From Stappia sp. (GTDB lineage: Bacteria; Pseudomonadota; Alphaproteobacteria; Rhizobiales; Stappiaceae): DNA of 64,000 nt. The DNA lies in NCBI GenBank assembly GCA_002722295.1, contig PBLF01000018.1, forward strand, positions 62,001 through 126,000, given 5' to 3'. The translations under genes and the position numbers were made by a program. The first letter of the stretch is position 1, and every line of letters begins with the position of its first letter. Below are positions 36,615 to 47,802 of the stretch, piece by piece. The notes under the pieces were generated by a model. The model did no database searches and was not told where the DNA came from. It saw only the letters and a program-made list of their open reading frames with translations.

Positions 36615-37154
36615 TGCCTCGATGGGCGCGCCGGGAACTGGCGATTCTGGCGTGCCTCGCGGCGGGACTGGCCGCCGTCGTTCTGGTGCTGTTCCTGAAC
36701 ACGCTTGCAGCCTTCGAGCCGGCCTTGCGCCACAATTGGCTCTTGGGCCAGGCGGCGAATCTGGTGGTTGGCATCCCGGTTCTGCGTCGCCCGCCCTTCG
36801 CGGGCCTGCTGTGGACCGGTGCCGTCGCGGCGGCTTGGGGGGCTGCGGCCTATGCGGGCGCCATGCGGTGGCTGTTCGGGCGGGTGGACCTGCGGCGCAT
36901 CATGCTGCTCTATGCGCTTGGCATGGTGCCCGTTGCGGTGCTTGGCTTCATGGTGCTGGAGAGACGTCTCGAGCGGGCGGACTTCTGGCTCGCGGGTCTC
37001 GGCCTCTATCTCGCCGCCGGCGTGGTCGTGGTGCGCGACTGGCCGGCGCGATCCGGGAGCCTCGACGGCATGACATGGCGCAATGACGGACCGGCCCGTC
37101 GGGGCAAGGGTGTGATGGCGGGACCCGATGCGGGCACGCGAAAGGGAGACCGAG

Positions 37155-37162
<8 letters not shown>
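36614..37162 (+). CDS. Small membrane protein between pccA and mutase
   Basis: 182 residues with four hydrophobic segments (about 9-30, 60-82, 95-112, 124-141) and a polar, charged tail. GTG 36614 overlaps the last base of the pccA stop, and the end overlaps the start of the mutase gene, so the three are translationally coupled. No conserved domain is recognised. The strict coupling suggests that it is a real gene with a role tied to propionyl-CoA metabolism or to assembly or supply of its cofactors, but nothing in the sequence proves this. Confidence 0.7.
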
Positions 37163-39299
<2,137 letters not shown>

Positions 39300-39363
39300 G
39301 GCAGGGGCCTGTCACCCCGAACGGGTGTGTCTCGTACCGGCGTTGCCCCTCGCACCCGATGGC

Positions 39364-39405
39364 GGATACTGGGTCCCGGTCTTCGGCCTTGCAGAAACTG
39401 AGACG
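39364..39405. repeat. Decayed copy of a dispersed palindromic repeat end
   Basis: TACTGGGTCCCGGTCTTCGG and the following bases match, with differences, the right half of the palindromic element seen intact at 45706-45831 and 46132-46257. It lies just after the mutase gene. Confidence 0.55.
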
Positions 39406-39432
39406 ACCACCCGGAGGATGCCCTCTCTTCAC

Positions 39433-39612
39433 CGTCACCCCGGGCAAGGGCCAAAGGCCCGCGACCCGGGGCCCATTGGCGACCTCAGTGGGAGCGGAAA
39501 GGCCCGGGCAGGGACGCGGCGAGGACAGCGCTTCACCACGCCGATTGCAAATGCGGCCACGTGGATTGGGCCCCGGATCTTCGCTTCGCTACGTCCGGGG
39601 GACGCCTGTGGG
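39433..39612. repeat. Dispersed GC-rich repeat, third locus copy
   Basis: It starts CGTCACCCCGGGCAAGGGCC and shares landmarks with the tandem units at 45442 and 45869: CGACCCGGGGCCCATTGG, CACGTGGATTGGGCCCCGGA, CTTCGCT and TCCGGGG. It occupies most of the 366-base gap between the mutase and the next gene, which otherwise shows no gene. Confidence 0.75.
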
Positions 39613-39666
39613 GAGGCGGGGCATGGCCCCCAGCGCGCACTGACGGCTGATCTGACCGGGGTCGCC

Positions 39667-40257
39667 TCAGTAGATGCGGACGCGGGCCGTGATCGGATCG
39701 CCGCGATAGCGCACCGTTCCCAGAAACTCGCCCGTCTCGCTCAACGCCAGCGTGCCGACCAGATTGGAGACGCTGACAAGAAGCGTGTCGCCCTTCAGCG
39801 TCATGGCGGAGCCTTCCGAGCAGCTGTCCGAACTGTTGAAGGACAGGCAGCCCTTCACCGGATCGCGATAGCGGACGGTATTGCTGACGACGTTGCCCTC
39901 ATTGCCGACATACCGCTTTGCGTTCTTGCCGAGGTTCTCGCCCGACAGTTCGATGTCGACGCGCGGCAGGGCCATCAGCGCGTCGAAGGCGATCTGCTGG
40001 CGCAGGATCGGGTCCTTCGCGTTCTCCATGCCGGCGCGGATCGCATAGGCGCGCATCACCGGCTGGTCGGAGCAGGCAAGCTCCTGATAGGCGAACAGGC
40101 GGTCGATCGGATCCGCGTCCTGCTCGGCGAGCTTGTCGCGGAACTCTTTCAACTCGGTGGCCGACAGGGCCTTGTAGGTCTCGCAGGCAAGCACCGGCGT
40201 GGCGGCGAAAAGGACCAGGCCGGCAAGCCCGGCGAGCAGCGATTTCACGAACGACAT
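39667..40257 (-). CDS. Secreted hypothetical protein
   Basis: 196 residues. A clear signal peptide, MSFVKSLLAGLAGLVLFAATPVLA, leaves a mature protein starting CETYKALSATELKEFRDKLAEQDADPIDRLFAYQELACSD. The C-terminal half looks beta-rich (SGENLGKNAKRYVGNEGNVVSNTVRYRDPVKGCLSF, then short strands to the end). Cysteines at the mature N-terminus, ELACSD, KGCLSF and SDSCSEG could form disulfides in the periplasm. No family recognised. It follows the coiled-coil membrane protein by 37 bases and is probably co-transcribed. Confidence 0.75.
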   Translation of the reverse strand: MSFVKSLLAGLAGLVLFAATPVLACETYKALSATELKEFRDKLAEQDADPIDRLFAYQELACSDQPVMRAYAIRAGMENAKDPILRQQIAFDALMALPRVDIELSGENLGKNAKRYVGNEGNVVSNTVRYRDPVKGCLSFNSSDSCSEGSAMTLKGDTLLVSVSNLVGTLALSETGEFLGTVRYRGDPITARVRIY

Positions 40258-40294
40258 TCAATCCCCCAGCATTCGATGATCGTCGATGGCCGTT

Positions 40295-41284
40295 TCAGTC
40301 TCCGGCGTTGGCCGGAAACTCCCGCACCAGAAGGGAGCGGGCGCCATATTGCACCTGTTGTTCGAAGGACGCGGTACAGCCTGGAAAGACCTCGGCGGGC
40401 CTGCCGGCCTGCACCCGCTTCTCCCACTGGCGGAAGCCCGTCCGGTGCTCGAAGCTCCGGTCCGTGTTCACCAGCAGGACGCCGAGCGATGAAAGCTCGG
40501 CGGTGAAACTCGTGTGGCCGCAAAGCCGGAAGGTCGTGCCGGGCAGAACCGAAAAGCTGCGCGCTGCAGCAGCACCCGGCGCGCCGCGTGACTCCGGATC
40601 GGGCGTCGCGGCTTGAGACGGCGCCCTCCGTGGCGGCACGGATTTTGGAGGCGGCGCGTTCTTGCCCGCAAGGTCGAGGCGGGGCGGGACGAGTGCCACC
40701 TGGACGGGTTCGGCCTTCTCGGGCGTCTTTGCGCGCTCTTCCGGCTCCTGTCGCGGCTCTTTCGGGTCCGGTGCGGCCGCCGGGGCGAGGGGAGCGGGAC
40801 GGGGCTCCGGCTCGGCGCGTTTCGTGATCTCGGGCAGCGTCGCCGGTGGCGGTGGTGTCGCCGGCGGGGTTGCCGGGCGCTGCGGGGCGGTCGCGAGCGT
40901 ACCGGCGTCCTGCTGCTTGCGGGTGAGTTCCTCGAGGATGCGGGCCGTCTTCTCGCTCACCTCGACGAGCTTTTCGGTGCGCGCGCGCTCTTCCGCCAGA
41001 CGCCGCGCCTCGGCGGCCCGGCGTTCGGCTTCGATCTCGCGCTGCTTCTCGAGGTTTTCCTGGAGCTGCCGTTCCGCGCGCTCGGCCTTCACGTCGCTGT
41101 AATAGGAGGAAATGAACACGCCGATCGGCTCCGAGATCAGCGCGCCGCCGGCGATCGTCAGGGCGGAAAGGCCGACCGTCCGCAGCCGGGTCATGCCCGG
41201 ACGGGACTTCGGCGCGGGTGCGGTCTCGCCCGCGTTCCCCTGTCCGGCGTCCCGGGCCTGTTCCTGTTCGTCCTGCTGCGTCAT
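40295..41284 (-). CDS. Membrane-anchored coiled-coil, proline-rich hypothetical protein
   Basis: 329 residues. A polar Gln/Glu-rich N-terminus is followed by one membrane segment (about 36-55, VGLSALTIAGGALISEPIGVF), a long charged coiled coil (about 60-125, RQLQENLEKQREIEAERRAAEARRLAEERARTEK), a Pro/Ala-rich linker (130-240), and a C-terminal domain (245-329) that looks globular, with two cysteines (FRLCGHTSF, FPGCTASF). The layout resembles proteins that span the periplasm, like TolA, but no family match is claimed. ATG 41284 is preferred over 41383. Confidence 0.7.
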   Translation of the reverse strand: MTQQDEQEQARDAGQGNAGETAPAPKSRPGMTRLRTVGLSALTIAGGALISEPIGVFISSYYSDVKAERAERQLQENLEKQREIEAERRAAEARRLAEERARTEKLVEVSEKTARILEELTRKQQDAGTLATAPQRPATPPATPPPPATLPEITKRAEPEPRPAPLAPAAAPDPKEPRQEPEERAKTPEKAEPVQVALVPPRLDLAGKNAPPPKSVPPRRAPSQAATPDPESRGAPGAAAARSFSVLPGTTFRLCGHTSFTAELSSLGVLLVNTDRSFEHRTGFRQWEKRVQAGRPAEVFPGCTASFEQQVQYGARSLLVREFPANAGD

Positions 41285-41409
41285 CGCGCCCGAAATCCTG
41301 CCGGTGTCACGCCGCCGGACGGTGCGTCGCGACGTCTGGCAAAAGTGCCCCAGTCGGCGCGCCCCGACAACCTTGCGGCGCAAAAAACTGTGCGATCCCG
41401 GACAATTGC

Positions 41410-42483
41410 CTATTCCGCCGGGACGCGATCGCCCGTCCGGGTCTCATCTTCCTCCGAGGCGACCGGGCCGGGCGTCGAGGCGGTGTCGTTCGGGTGTGCT
41501 TGCGCCTGCGCGAAACAGGCAAAGCCGCGCTCGCCGCCGCGTGGCCGGCACATGTCGTGAAGCGGGTCGTTGCCGAGCGCTGTCACCCGTTCCGCGACGG
41601 CGGCGATGGTCTCGCGCAGGAAGCGGTGGGCCGGGTCCTCGTCGTCGCGCCCGTGCCAGATCAGCGACACCGTGAACTCGGGCATGTCCACGGGCGGTTC
41701 GAAGATCTCCAGGTCCAGAAGTTCCGCCTTGGAAAGCGCGATGCGGGCCGGCAGGCAGGCCACCAGATCCACCTTGGCAACCATGTATGGCGCGAAGACG
41801 AACTGTGGCACCGTGAGCAGAACCCGGCGCTGGAGGCCACGCGCGGCAAGCGCCCGGTCGATCGTGCCGCCGGTTCCGTTGCGCGGCGCGACGAGAACGT
41901 GCTCCGCCGCGCAGAACGCCTCCAGCGAGGGGCCGTCCGGGCCGAAGCGCCCGCGCCGGGCCACCCCCACCAGCCGGTCCGTGTAGAGCGGCTGCGAGCG
42001 GTGCCGGGTCTCGAGTTCGCTCGCCACGCCGACCGCAAGGTCGATCTCGCCGTCGTCGAGCATGGCCAGCATCCCCGTCGGGCGGCTGGACAGCACATGC
42101 ATGTCGAGCTTGGGCGCCTCCATGCGCAACTGCTCGACAAGGTCCACAAGCAGAACGGCCATGGAATTGTCGGTCATCGCCAGACGCAGCACCCGGTCGA
42201 TGTCGAGCGGCGAGAACGGCAGGGCCGGGGCCAGCGCCTGCTCGATGCGCCGCAGCGCGTCGCCCACCAGCGGCGCCAGCGATTGTGCCCGTGCCGTCGG
42301 CTCCATGCCGCGCCCGGAACGCACGAACAACTCGTCGTCGAAAAGCGCGCGCAGCCGCGACAGCGCATTCGACATGGACGGCTGGGTCAGGCCCACCCGC
42401 CGCGCGGCGCGCGTCACGTTCCGCTCGCCCATCAGGGCGTCGAAGGCGACGAGAAGATTGAGGTCGACGGAAGAGATATTCAT
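41410..42483 (-). CDS. LysR-type transcriptional regulator
   Basis: 357 residues. The HTH at 1-60 begins [53 protein letters not shown], the NodD/NahR-like subgroup pattern. The substrate domain spans about 90-300. A ~50-residue polar tail after 305 is longer than usual. It is divergent from the IorAB-type hydroxylase genes, so it most likely controls them through the shared 145-base gap, which holds a palindromic TCCAA/TTGGA site. Confidence 0.92.
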   Translation of the reverse strand: MNISSVDLNLLVAFDALMGERNVTRAARRVGLTQPSMSNALSRLRALFDDELFVRSGRGMEPTARAQSLAPLVGDALRRIEQALAPALPFSPLDIDRVLRLAMTDNSMAVLLVDLVEQLRMEAPKLDMHVLSSRPTGMLAMLDDGEIDLAVGVASELETRHRSQPLYTDRLVGVARRGRFGPDGPSLEAFCAAEHVLVAPRNGTGGTIDRALAARGLQRRVLLTVPQFVFAPYMVAKVDLVACLPARIALSKAELLDLEIFEPPVDMPEFTVSLIWHGRDDEDPAHRFLRETIAAVAERVTALGNDPLHDMCRPRGGERGFACFAQAQAHPNDTASTPGPVASEEDETRTGDRVPAE

Positions 42484-42494
42484 CGGGTCAATGA

Positions 42495-42519
42495 TCCAAG
42501 ATACCCAAAATCAATTGGA
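42495..42519. promoter_or_regulatory. Candidate LysR binding site
   Basis: TCCAAGAT and ATCAATTGGA flank a 7-base centre, giving TCCAA...TTGGA arms and a T-N11-A-like core. It lies 12 bases from the LysR start and 110 bases before the hydroxylase small subunit. Confidence 0.5.
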
Positions 42520-42628
42520 CGTGTGCGTCAACCTGCACCACCTAAGGCCATGTTGCAATCGCCGGGTGCGCGAAACCGCGCGACGGAGCGGACCGCCGCC
42601 GCGCGACCGGCCGGCCAGGAGGGACATC

Positions 42629-43087
42629 ATGGTCAATCTCACAATCAACGGCGAGGATCGCTCGCTCGACGTCGATCCCGAAACGCCGCTTCTGTGGGTT
42701 CTCAGGGACGAACTCCAGATGACGGGCACCAAGTACGGCTGCGGCATCGCCGCCTGCGGCGCCTGCACCGTGCACATGGACGGCTTCCCCATCCGCTCCT
42801 GCCAGACGCTGGTGGGCGATGTGGAAGGAATGTCGATCACCACCATCGAGGGCGTTTCCGGCAAGGCCGCGAAGGCCGTGCAGGCGGCCTGGCAGGCGCT
42901 CGACGTGCCCCAGTGCGGCTATTGCCAGTCGGGGCAGATCCTCGCCGCGACATCGCTTCTCGCGGAAACCCCGAAGCCCAGCGACGAGGACATCGACGCC
43001 GCCATGAGCGGAAATGTCTGTCGCTGTGCCACCTATCCCCGCATTCGCGCCGCCATTCACCAGGCGGCCGAGATGATGGAGGGCTGA
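42629..43087 (+). CDS. [2Fe-2S] subunit of IorA-type molybdenum hydroxylase
   Basis: 152 residues. A plant-type ferredoxin motif [16 protein letters not shown] and a second cluster motif CGYCQSGQI...[12 protein letters not shown] mark the two [2Fe-2S] clusters of the xanthine-oxidase family. It transfers electrons from the large subunit encoded next. Start ATG 42629 has CAGGAGGG upstream. Homologous to isoquinoline 1-oxidoreductase alpha (IorA); the physiological substrate is unknown. Confidence 0.93.
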   Translation: MVNLTINGEDRSLDVDPETPLLWVLRDELQMTGTKYGCGIAACGACTVHMDGFPIRSCQTLVGDVEGMSITTIEGVSGKAAKAVQAAWQALDVPQCGYCQSGQILAATSLLAETPKPSDEDIDAAMSGNVCRCATYPRIRAAIHQAAEMMEG

Positions 43088-43089
43088 GC

Positions 43090-45318
43090 ATGTTCAAGAT
43101 CATGGAAAGTGCCGCCAGAGCCGCGCCGCGCCCCTCGCGCCGTGCCTTCCTCGGCATGTCGGCCGCCGCTGCCGGCGGTCTCGTCATCGGGTTGCGCGTC
43201 GCGCCCGGAACCGCGCTGGCCCAGGGGGCGGATGCCGCCACCGGCGGCGAGGTGTTCAACCCCTTCGTGAGGATTTCGCCCGACGGGCTGGTCACGGTGC
43301 TCAACAAGCACCTCGACATGGGCCAGGGCAACGCGACCGGCCTTGCCACGCTTGTCGCGGAGGAACTCGACGCGCGCCACGATCAGATGCGTGCCGAGTT
43401 CGCGCCGGCCGACGTGGACAAGTACAAGAATTTTGCCTTCGGCGTGCAGGGCACGGGCGGCTCCACCGCGATTGCCAACTCCTTCCAGCAGTACCGGGAG
43501 GCGGGCGCCACGGCCCGCGCTATGCTCGTTGCCGCAGCGGCGAAGGAGTGGGGCGTCCCGGCCTCCGAGATCGAGGTGAAGGAGGGCATGCTGTCTCATT
43601 CCTCCGGCAAGTCCGCCGGGTTCGGCGAACTGGCCGAGAAGGCGGCGGCCCTGCCGGTGCCCGGGACGGTGACCCTCAAGTCGCCGGACCAGTGGGTCTA
43701 CATCGGAAAATCGTTCCCGCGCCTCGACGTGCCCAACAAGACGGTGGGCGCGCCGCGCACCTATGCGATGGACGTCCAGCGCGAGAACATGCTGGTCGCC
43801 GTCCTGGAGCGCCCGCACCGCTTCGGCGGCAAGGTGAAGTCCTTCGACGCGGGCGCGGCGAAGGCGGTCAAGGGCGTCGTCGATGTGATCGAGGTGCCGG
43901 ACCATGGCGTCGCGGTCCTGGCCACGTCCACATGGCCCGCGATCAAGGCGCGCGGCCTGCTGGAGATCGAGTGGGACGACGCGGAGGCGGAGACGCGGTC
44001 GACCGATGCGCTCTTTGAGGAGTTCCGCTCGCTCGCGGAAACCTCGGGGCCCGTGTTCCGCAACGACGGCGACGCCAGGGCGGCCCTCGAGGCGGCGGAC
44101 GAGGTGGTCGAGACGACCTTCGAGTTCCCCTATCTCGCTCACGCGATGATGGAGCCGATGGCGCTGACCATCCACATGCAGGGTGACAAGGCGGAGCTCT
44201 GGTTCGCCTCGCAGTTCCAGACGGTCGACCAGCAGACGGCGGCCGGCATCCTGGGCCTGAAACCCGAGGCGGTTGCGATCCACACGCTTTATGGTGGCGG
44301 ATCCTTCGGCCGGCGGGCCACCGCCGATGCGCGCTACATCCAGGAGATCGCCTCCATCGCCAAGGTCTGGGGCAAGTCCCAGCCGATCAAGCTGGTCTAC
44401 ACCCGCGAGGACGACACGCGCGGCGGTTACTACCGCCCCATGGGCGTCCACAAGGTGCGGGCCGCCGTGGACGCGGACGGCAACATTTCCGCCTGGCATC
44501 ACCGCATCGTCCAGCAGTCGCTGATGGCGGGGACGTTCTTCGAGCAGTTCATGGTCAAGGACGGCATCGACGCCACCTCGATCGAGGGCGTCGAGGACTT
44601 CTCCTACCGTGCGGCGAACTTCACCGGCGAGCTGCATTCCCCGAAGGTGGGGGTTCCCGTCCTGTGGTGGCGCTCGGTCGGCCACACCCAGACCGCCTAT
44701 GTGGTGGAAGGCGTCATGGAGCGTCTGGCCGGTGCGGCCGGTGTCGATCCCGTCGAGTTCCGCCGCCGGCATCTCACCGGTGCAACCGGCAGCGAGGAGC
44801 ATGACGCGGACAACGCGCGCAAGCTTGCGGTGCTGGAGAAGGTCGCCGCCATGGCGAACTGGTCCGGGCCGAAGGCGGGCGACCGCTTCCGGGGCGTTGC
44901 CGTTCACAAGTCGTTCGGCAGCTACGTGGCGGAGATCGCCGAGGTCAGCCGCCGCGAGGACGGCACCTTCAAGGTCGAGAAGGTCTGGTGCGCCGCCGAT
45001 TGCGGCGTCGCGGTCAATCCCGACAACGTGAAGGCGCAGATGGAGGGCGGCATCGGCTACGGTCTCGCCGCGATCCTGTTCAGCGAGATCACGCTCACCG
45101 ACGGACGCGTGGACCAGGAGAACTTCGACACCTACCAGCCGATGCGCATGGAACATGCGCCGCTGGTCGAGGTCGAGGTGATCGCCTCCGCGGCCGCGCC
45201 GACCGGCGCCGGCGAGCCCGGCACGCCGCCGGTTGGCCCGGCGGTTGCCAACGCGATCCTGGCCGCCACCGGCGAACTGCCGAGCGTCCTGCCGCTCGCC
45301 AAGGCCGGCATGGTCTGA
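43090..45318 (+). CDS. Molybdopterin-binding large subunit, IorB/aldehyde dehydrogenase type
   Basis: 742 residues. The N-terminus has a twin-arginine signal SRRAFLGMSAAAAGGLVIG, so the complex is folded with cofactor and exported by Tat. Family motifs are DMGQGNATGLATLVAEELD, the GGGSFGRRATADA (cofactor pocket) and PVLWWRSVGHTQTAYVVEG region, and the C-terminal active-site glutamate segment GAGEPGTPPVGPAVANAI. It oxidises an aldehyde or N-heterocycle with water as oxygen donor and passes electrons to the small subunit and then probably a cytochrome. Two bases separate the genes. A strong terminator follows. Confidence 0.94.
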   Translation: MFKIMESAARAAPRPSRRAFLGMSAAAAGGLVIGLRVAPGTALAQGADAATGGEVFNPFVRISPDGLVTVLNKHLDMGQGNATGLATLVAEELDARHDQMRAEFAPADVDKYKNFAFGVQGTGGSTAIANSFQQYREAGATARAMLVAAAAKEWGVPASEIEVKEGMLSHSSGKSAGFGELAEKAAALPVPGTVTLKSPDQWVYIGKSFPRLDVPNKTVGAPRTYAMDVQRENMLVAVLERPHRFGGKVKSFDAGAAKAVKGVVDVIEVPDHGVAVLATSTWPAIKARGLLEIEWDDAEAETRSTDALFEEFRSLAETSGPVFRNDGDARAALEAADEVVETTFEFPYLAHAMMEPMALTIHMQGDKAELWFASQFQTVDQQTAAGILGLKPEAVAIHTLYGGGSFGRRATADARYIQEIASIAKVWGKSQPIKLVYTREDDTRGGYYRPMGVHKVRAAVDADGNISAWHHRIVQQSLMAGTFFEQFMVKDGIDATSIEGVEDFSYRAANFTGELHSPKVGVPVLWWRSVGHTQTAYVVEGVMERLAGAAGVDPVEFRRRHLTGATGSEEHDADNARKLAVLEKVAAMANWSGPKAGDRFRGVAVHKSFGSYVAEIAEVSRREDGTFKVEKVWCAADCGVAVNPDNVKAQMEGGIGYGLAAILFSEITLTDGRVDQENFDTYQPMRMEHAPLVEVEVIASAAAPTGAGEPGTPPVGPAVANAILAATGELPSVLPLAKAGMV

Positions 45319-45342
45319 GCCGACCCGCACCCCCGACACCGA

Positions 45343-45369
45343 AAAGGGCGCCCTCGCGGCGCCCTTTTT
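45343..45369 (+). terminator. Intrinsic terminator after the hydroxylase genes
   Basis: AAAGGGCGCC, loop CTCGC, GGCGCCCTTT forms a 10-bp stem ending in TTTTT, 25 bases past the stop. Confidence 0.9.
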
Positions 45370-45441
45370 GCGTCCGGGGTGACGGTGGAGGAAGATCGCA
45401 TCCCCTCGGCGCGCCATCCCGCCGGTCGCGCCCCTCCCGGA

Positions 45442-45868
45442 CGTCACCCCGGGCAAGGGCGAAAGGCCCGCGACCCGGGGCCCATTGGCAACCCCGGCAA
45501 AGGGCGGAAGGCCCCGGCGTGCACGGTGAGGGCGGGGCCTCGAAGCGTCTCCCTCGTGCGAGGACACGTGGATTGGGCCCCGGATCTCCGCTTCGCTGCG
45601 TCCGGGGTGACGCCTTTGGGGAGGCGAGGCAGTGCCCCTGACCAGCGATTGCGTCCTGTGTGGCGGTGGGGACTGAGGACACGAAGGAGCCGGCACCACG
45701 CTCCCTGTCATCCCTGCGAAGGCAGGGATCCAGTATCCTCCGAAAGGCTTTGTGCCGCTCCGACGGTGCCTCCCGCGCTTGGTGGTGGTTACTGGATCCC
45801 GGTCTTCGGCCTTGCCGAAACCGGGATGACACTTGGGGATGACATCGGGGGGATACCATCCCTCCCGA
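45442..45868. repeat. Tandem ~425-bp repeat, unit 1
   Basis: Begins CGTCACCCCGGGCAAGGGCG. Contains the dispersed GC-rich block (to about 45616, ending in the TCCGGGGTGACGCC motif) and then a palindromic element (45706-45831). Unit 2 starts 427 bases later with nearly the same sequence. No gene is present; open frames here are a consequence of GC content. Confidence 0.9.
45706..45831. repeat. Palindromic MITE-like element, copy 1
   Basis: 126 bases with exact terminal inverted repeats TGTCATCCC and GGGATGACA, and inner arms GGATCCAGTA / TACTGGATCC. A second copy lies at 46132-46257 and a decayed end at 39364. Small, non-coding, dispersed. Confidence 0.8.
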
Positions 45869-46292
45869 CGTCACCCCGGGCAAGGGCCGAAGGCCCGCGA
45901 CCCGGGGCCCATTGGTAACCCCGGCGAGGGCGGAAAGGCCCCGGCGGGCGCGGCGAGGGCGAGGCCTCGAAGCGTCTCCCTCGTGCGAGGACACGTGGAT
46001 TGGGCCTCGGATCTCCACTTCGCTGCGTCCGGGGTGACGCCTTTGGGGAGGGGAGGCAGCGCCCCTGACCAGCGATAGCGTCCGGCTGACGGTGGAGAGT
46101 GAGGACACGAGGGAGCCGGCTCCACGCTCCTTGTCATCCCTGCGAAGGCAGGGATCCAGTATCCTCCGAAAGGCTTTGTGCCGCTCCGACGGTGCCTCCC
46201 GCGCTTGGTGGTGGCTACTGGATCCCGGTCTCCGGCTTTGCCGAAACCGGGATGACACTTGGGGATGACATCGGGGGATGCCTCCTCCCGGA
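45869..46292. repeat. Tandem ~425-bp repeat, unit 2
   Basis: 424 bases, aligned end to end with unit 1 with scattered substitutions and small indels. The same inner order is kept: GC-rich block, CACGTGGATTGGGCC, TCCGGGGTGACGCC, then the palindromic element. Confidence 0.9.
46132..46257. repeat. Palindromic MITE-like element, copy 2
   Basis: Same TGTCATCCC / GGGATGACA ends as copy 1, 426 bases downstream, with few differences in the interior (for example TCTCCGGCTTTG for TCTTCGGCCTTG). Confidence 0.8.
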
Positions 46293-46380
46293 CGTCAACC
46301 CGGGCAAGGGCCAAAGGTCCGCGGCCCGGGGACCATTGGCAACCTCGGCCAAGGCGGAAAGGCCCCGGCGTGCGCGGTGC
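46293..46380. repeat. Tandem ~425-bp repeat, partial unit 3
   Basis: Only the first ~88 bases of the unit are present (CGTCAACCCGGGCAAGGGCC...), breaking off about 140 bases before the alcohol dehydrogenase gene. The sequence between 46381 and 46519 is different and is the likely promoter region of that gene. Confidence 0.8.
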
Positions 46381-46519
46381 CTTGCCTCTCGCGGGAGGGG
46401 ACGAGACGGAACGCCCGCCCAGGAAAACGCATCGGCCGATCGCGTTTTTGCATTTCCCTCCCGCGTCGGCGTGACCGACCCTTCGGACCGGGCCTTTCGC
46501 GGCCCGCGAGGGGGAATGC

Positions 46520-47677
46520 ATGGCGAATTTCACGCTTTCAAGGGTCCCGCGTATCGTCAGCGGCGAGGGGGCCTCGGGGCAAATCGGAGACCTCGTCGGC
46601 GATCTTGCCGGAGATGTGGCCGGAGACGGGGCCTGCGTCCTGCTTGTCGCCGACGCGGGGCTCTCGGCACTCGGGATCACGGCGCGTGTCGCCGGCAACA
46701 TGAAGGACGCCGGCCACCGCGTCGTCACCTACGACCGGATCATGAGCGACCCGCGCGAGGAGCGGGTGGAGGAGGTCATCGCGCTTGCCCGCGACCGTGA
46801 CGCGGGCGTGGTCGTCGCGCTCGGCGGCGGCTCGGCGCTCGATGCGGGAAAGCTCGTGGCGGCCGCCCTTCGCGCGCCGGGCAGGCTGTGCGGTTATCGC
46901 CTTGCCGCGAAGCCCCTGCCGCGTGCCCGTCCGCCGCTTGTCTGCGTGCCGACCACGGCCGGAACGGGATCGGAGACGACCGCCGTGTCGGTCGTCTCCG
47001 ATGCGCTCGGTGTCAAATACTGGTACTGGGCCGACAGCCTGAAGCCGGATGTCGCGCTGCTCGATCCGCTGCTGACGACCGGGCTGCCGGCCCCGCTCAC
47101 CGCCGCCTGCGGTATGGACGCCATCGTGCACGCCATGGAGGCGGCGACCGCCCGGGCCGGGTTTGCGGAAAACAGCGAGCTCTGTCACGGCGCGATCCGT
47201 CTTGCCGTGGGCAATCTGGAGCGTGCCGTCGCCGAGCCCGAGGATCTGGACGCGCGCGGCGCCATGCTGCTGGCCGCGGCCCGGGCCGGCATGGGCATAG
47301 ACAATGCAGGAACCGGCATCGCGCACATGATCGCCCATGCGCTCGCGAGCCTCATGCCGATCCATCACGGGCGCGCCGTGGCGCTCGGCATGGCCGCATC
47401 GCTTTCCTGGTCGATGGAGGGACAGGAAGACGCCTACGCCGGCGTCGCGAATGCCTTCGGCTGCGCCCACTACGGCGAGCTTCCCATGGCCTTTTGCGGG
47501 CTGGTGCGGCGGCTCGGCATTTCGCTGCATCTTCCCGCCGACACCAACCGCCTGACGCCCGAACGCCTGGCGGCACAGATGGCACGGCCCGAGAACGCGC
47601 CCATGCGCAATGCGAGCCTGCGGGAGGTCGGTGACGCGGATCTGCTGCTGCTGGCGGAACGCGTCGTGGCCGGATGA
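46520..47677 (+). CDS. Iron-containing (group III) alcohol dehydrogenase
   Basis: 385 residues, the usual size. NAD-binding GGGSALDAGKL, the conserved CVPTTAGTGSETTAV, and metal-ligand regions GMDAIVHAMEA (Asp and His) and GTGIAHMIAHALASLMPIHHG (two His) are present. It reduces or oxidises an alcohol/aldehyde with NAD(P) in the cytoplasm; substrate unknown. A LysR gene follows directly on the same strand, possibly its regulator. Confidence 0.92.
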   Translation: MANFTLSRVPRIVSGEGASGQIGDLVGDLAGDVAGDGACVLLVADAGLSALGITARVAGNMKDAGHRVVTYDRIMSDPREERVEEVIALARDRDAGVVVALGGGSALDAGKLVAAALRAPGRLCGYRLAAKPLPRARPPLVCVPTTAGTGSETTAVSVVSDALGVKYWYWADSLKPDVALLDPLLTTGLPAPLTAACGMDAIVHAMEAATARAGFAENSELCHGAIRLAVGNLERAVAEPEDLDARGAMLLAAARAGMGIDNAGTGIAHMIAHALASLMPIHHGRAVALGMAASLSWSMEGQEDAYAGVANAFGCAHYGELPMAFCGLVRRLGISLHLPADTNRLTPERLAAQMARPENAPMRNASLREVGDADLLLLAERVVAG

Positions 47678-47802
47678 CCCGGCGGACGGAGAAGCCGGGC
47701 GGCGATTTCCCGTTCCACCGCAAGGAGTGCTTTCCAGATCGCGAAAGCACGCGTAGCCTTGCAGGCATCGACTGCCCCGATCCATCTGTCCTCCGACGCC
47801 CG

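Noticed and set aside
39433-39612. Insertion sequence
   Set aside because: Too short, no transposase frame and no target duplication seen; better described as a dispersed non-coding repeat.
43057-45711. 884-codon minus-strand frame opposite the molybdenum hydroxylase
   Set aside because: Antisense shadow of a gene with Tat signal and family motifs, and it runs on into the repeat region.
45706-46257. CRISPR array
   Set aside because: The repeats are two long palindromic units about 426 bases apart, not short regular repeats with unique spacers, and no cas gene is present.
45379-46703. Several open frames of 140-390 codons within the tandem repeats
   Set aside because: They occur on both strands in repeat DNA, differ between repeat copies in frame and carry no recognisable domain.
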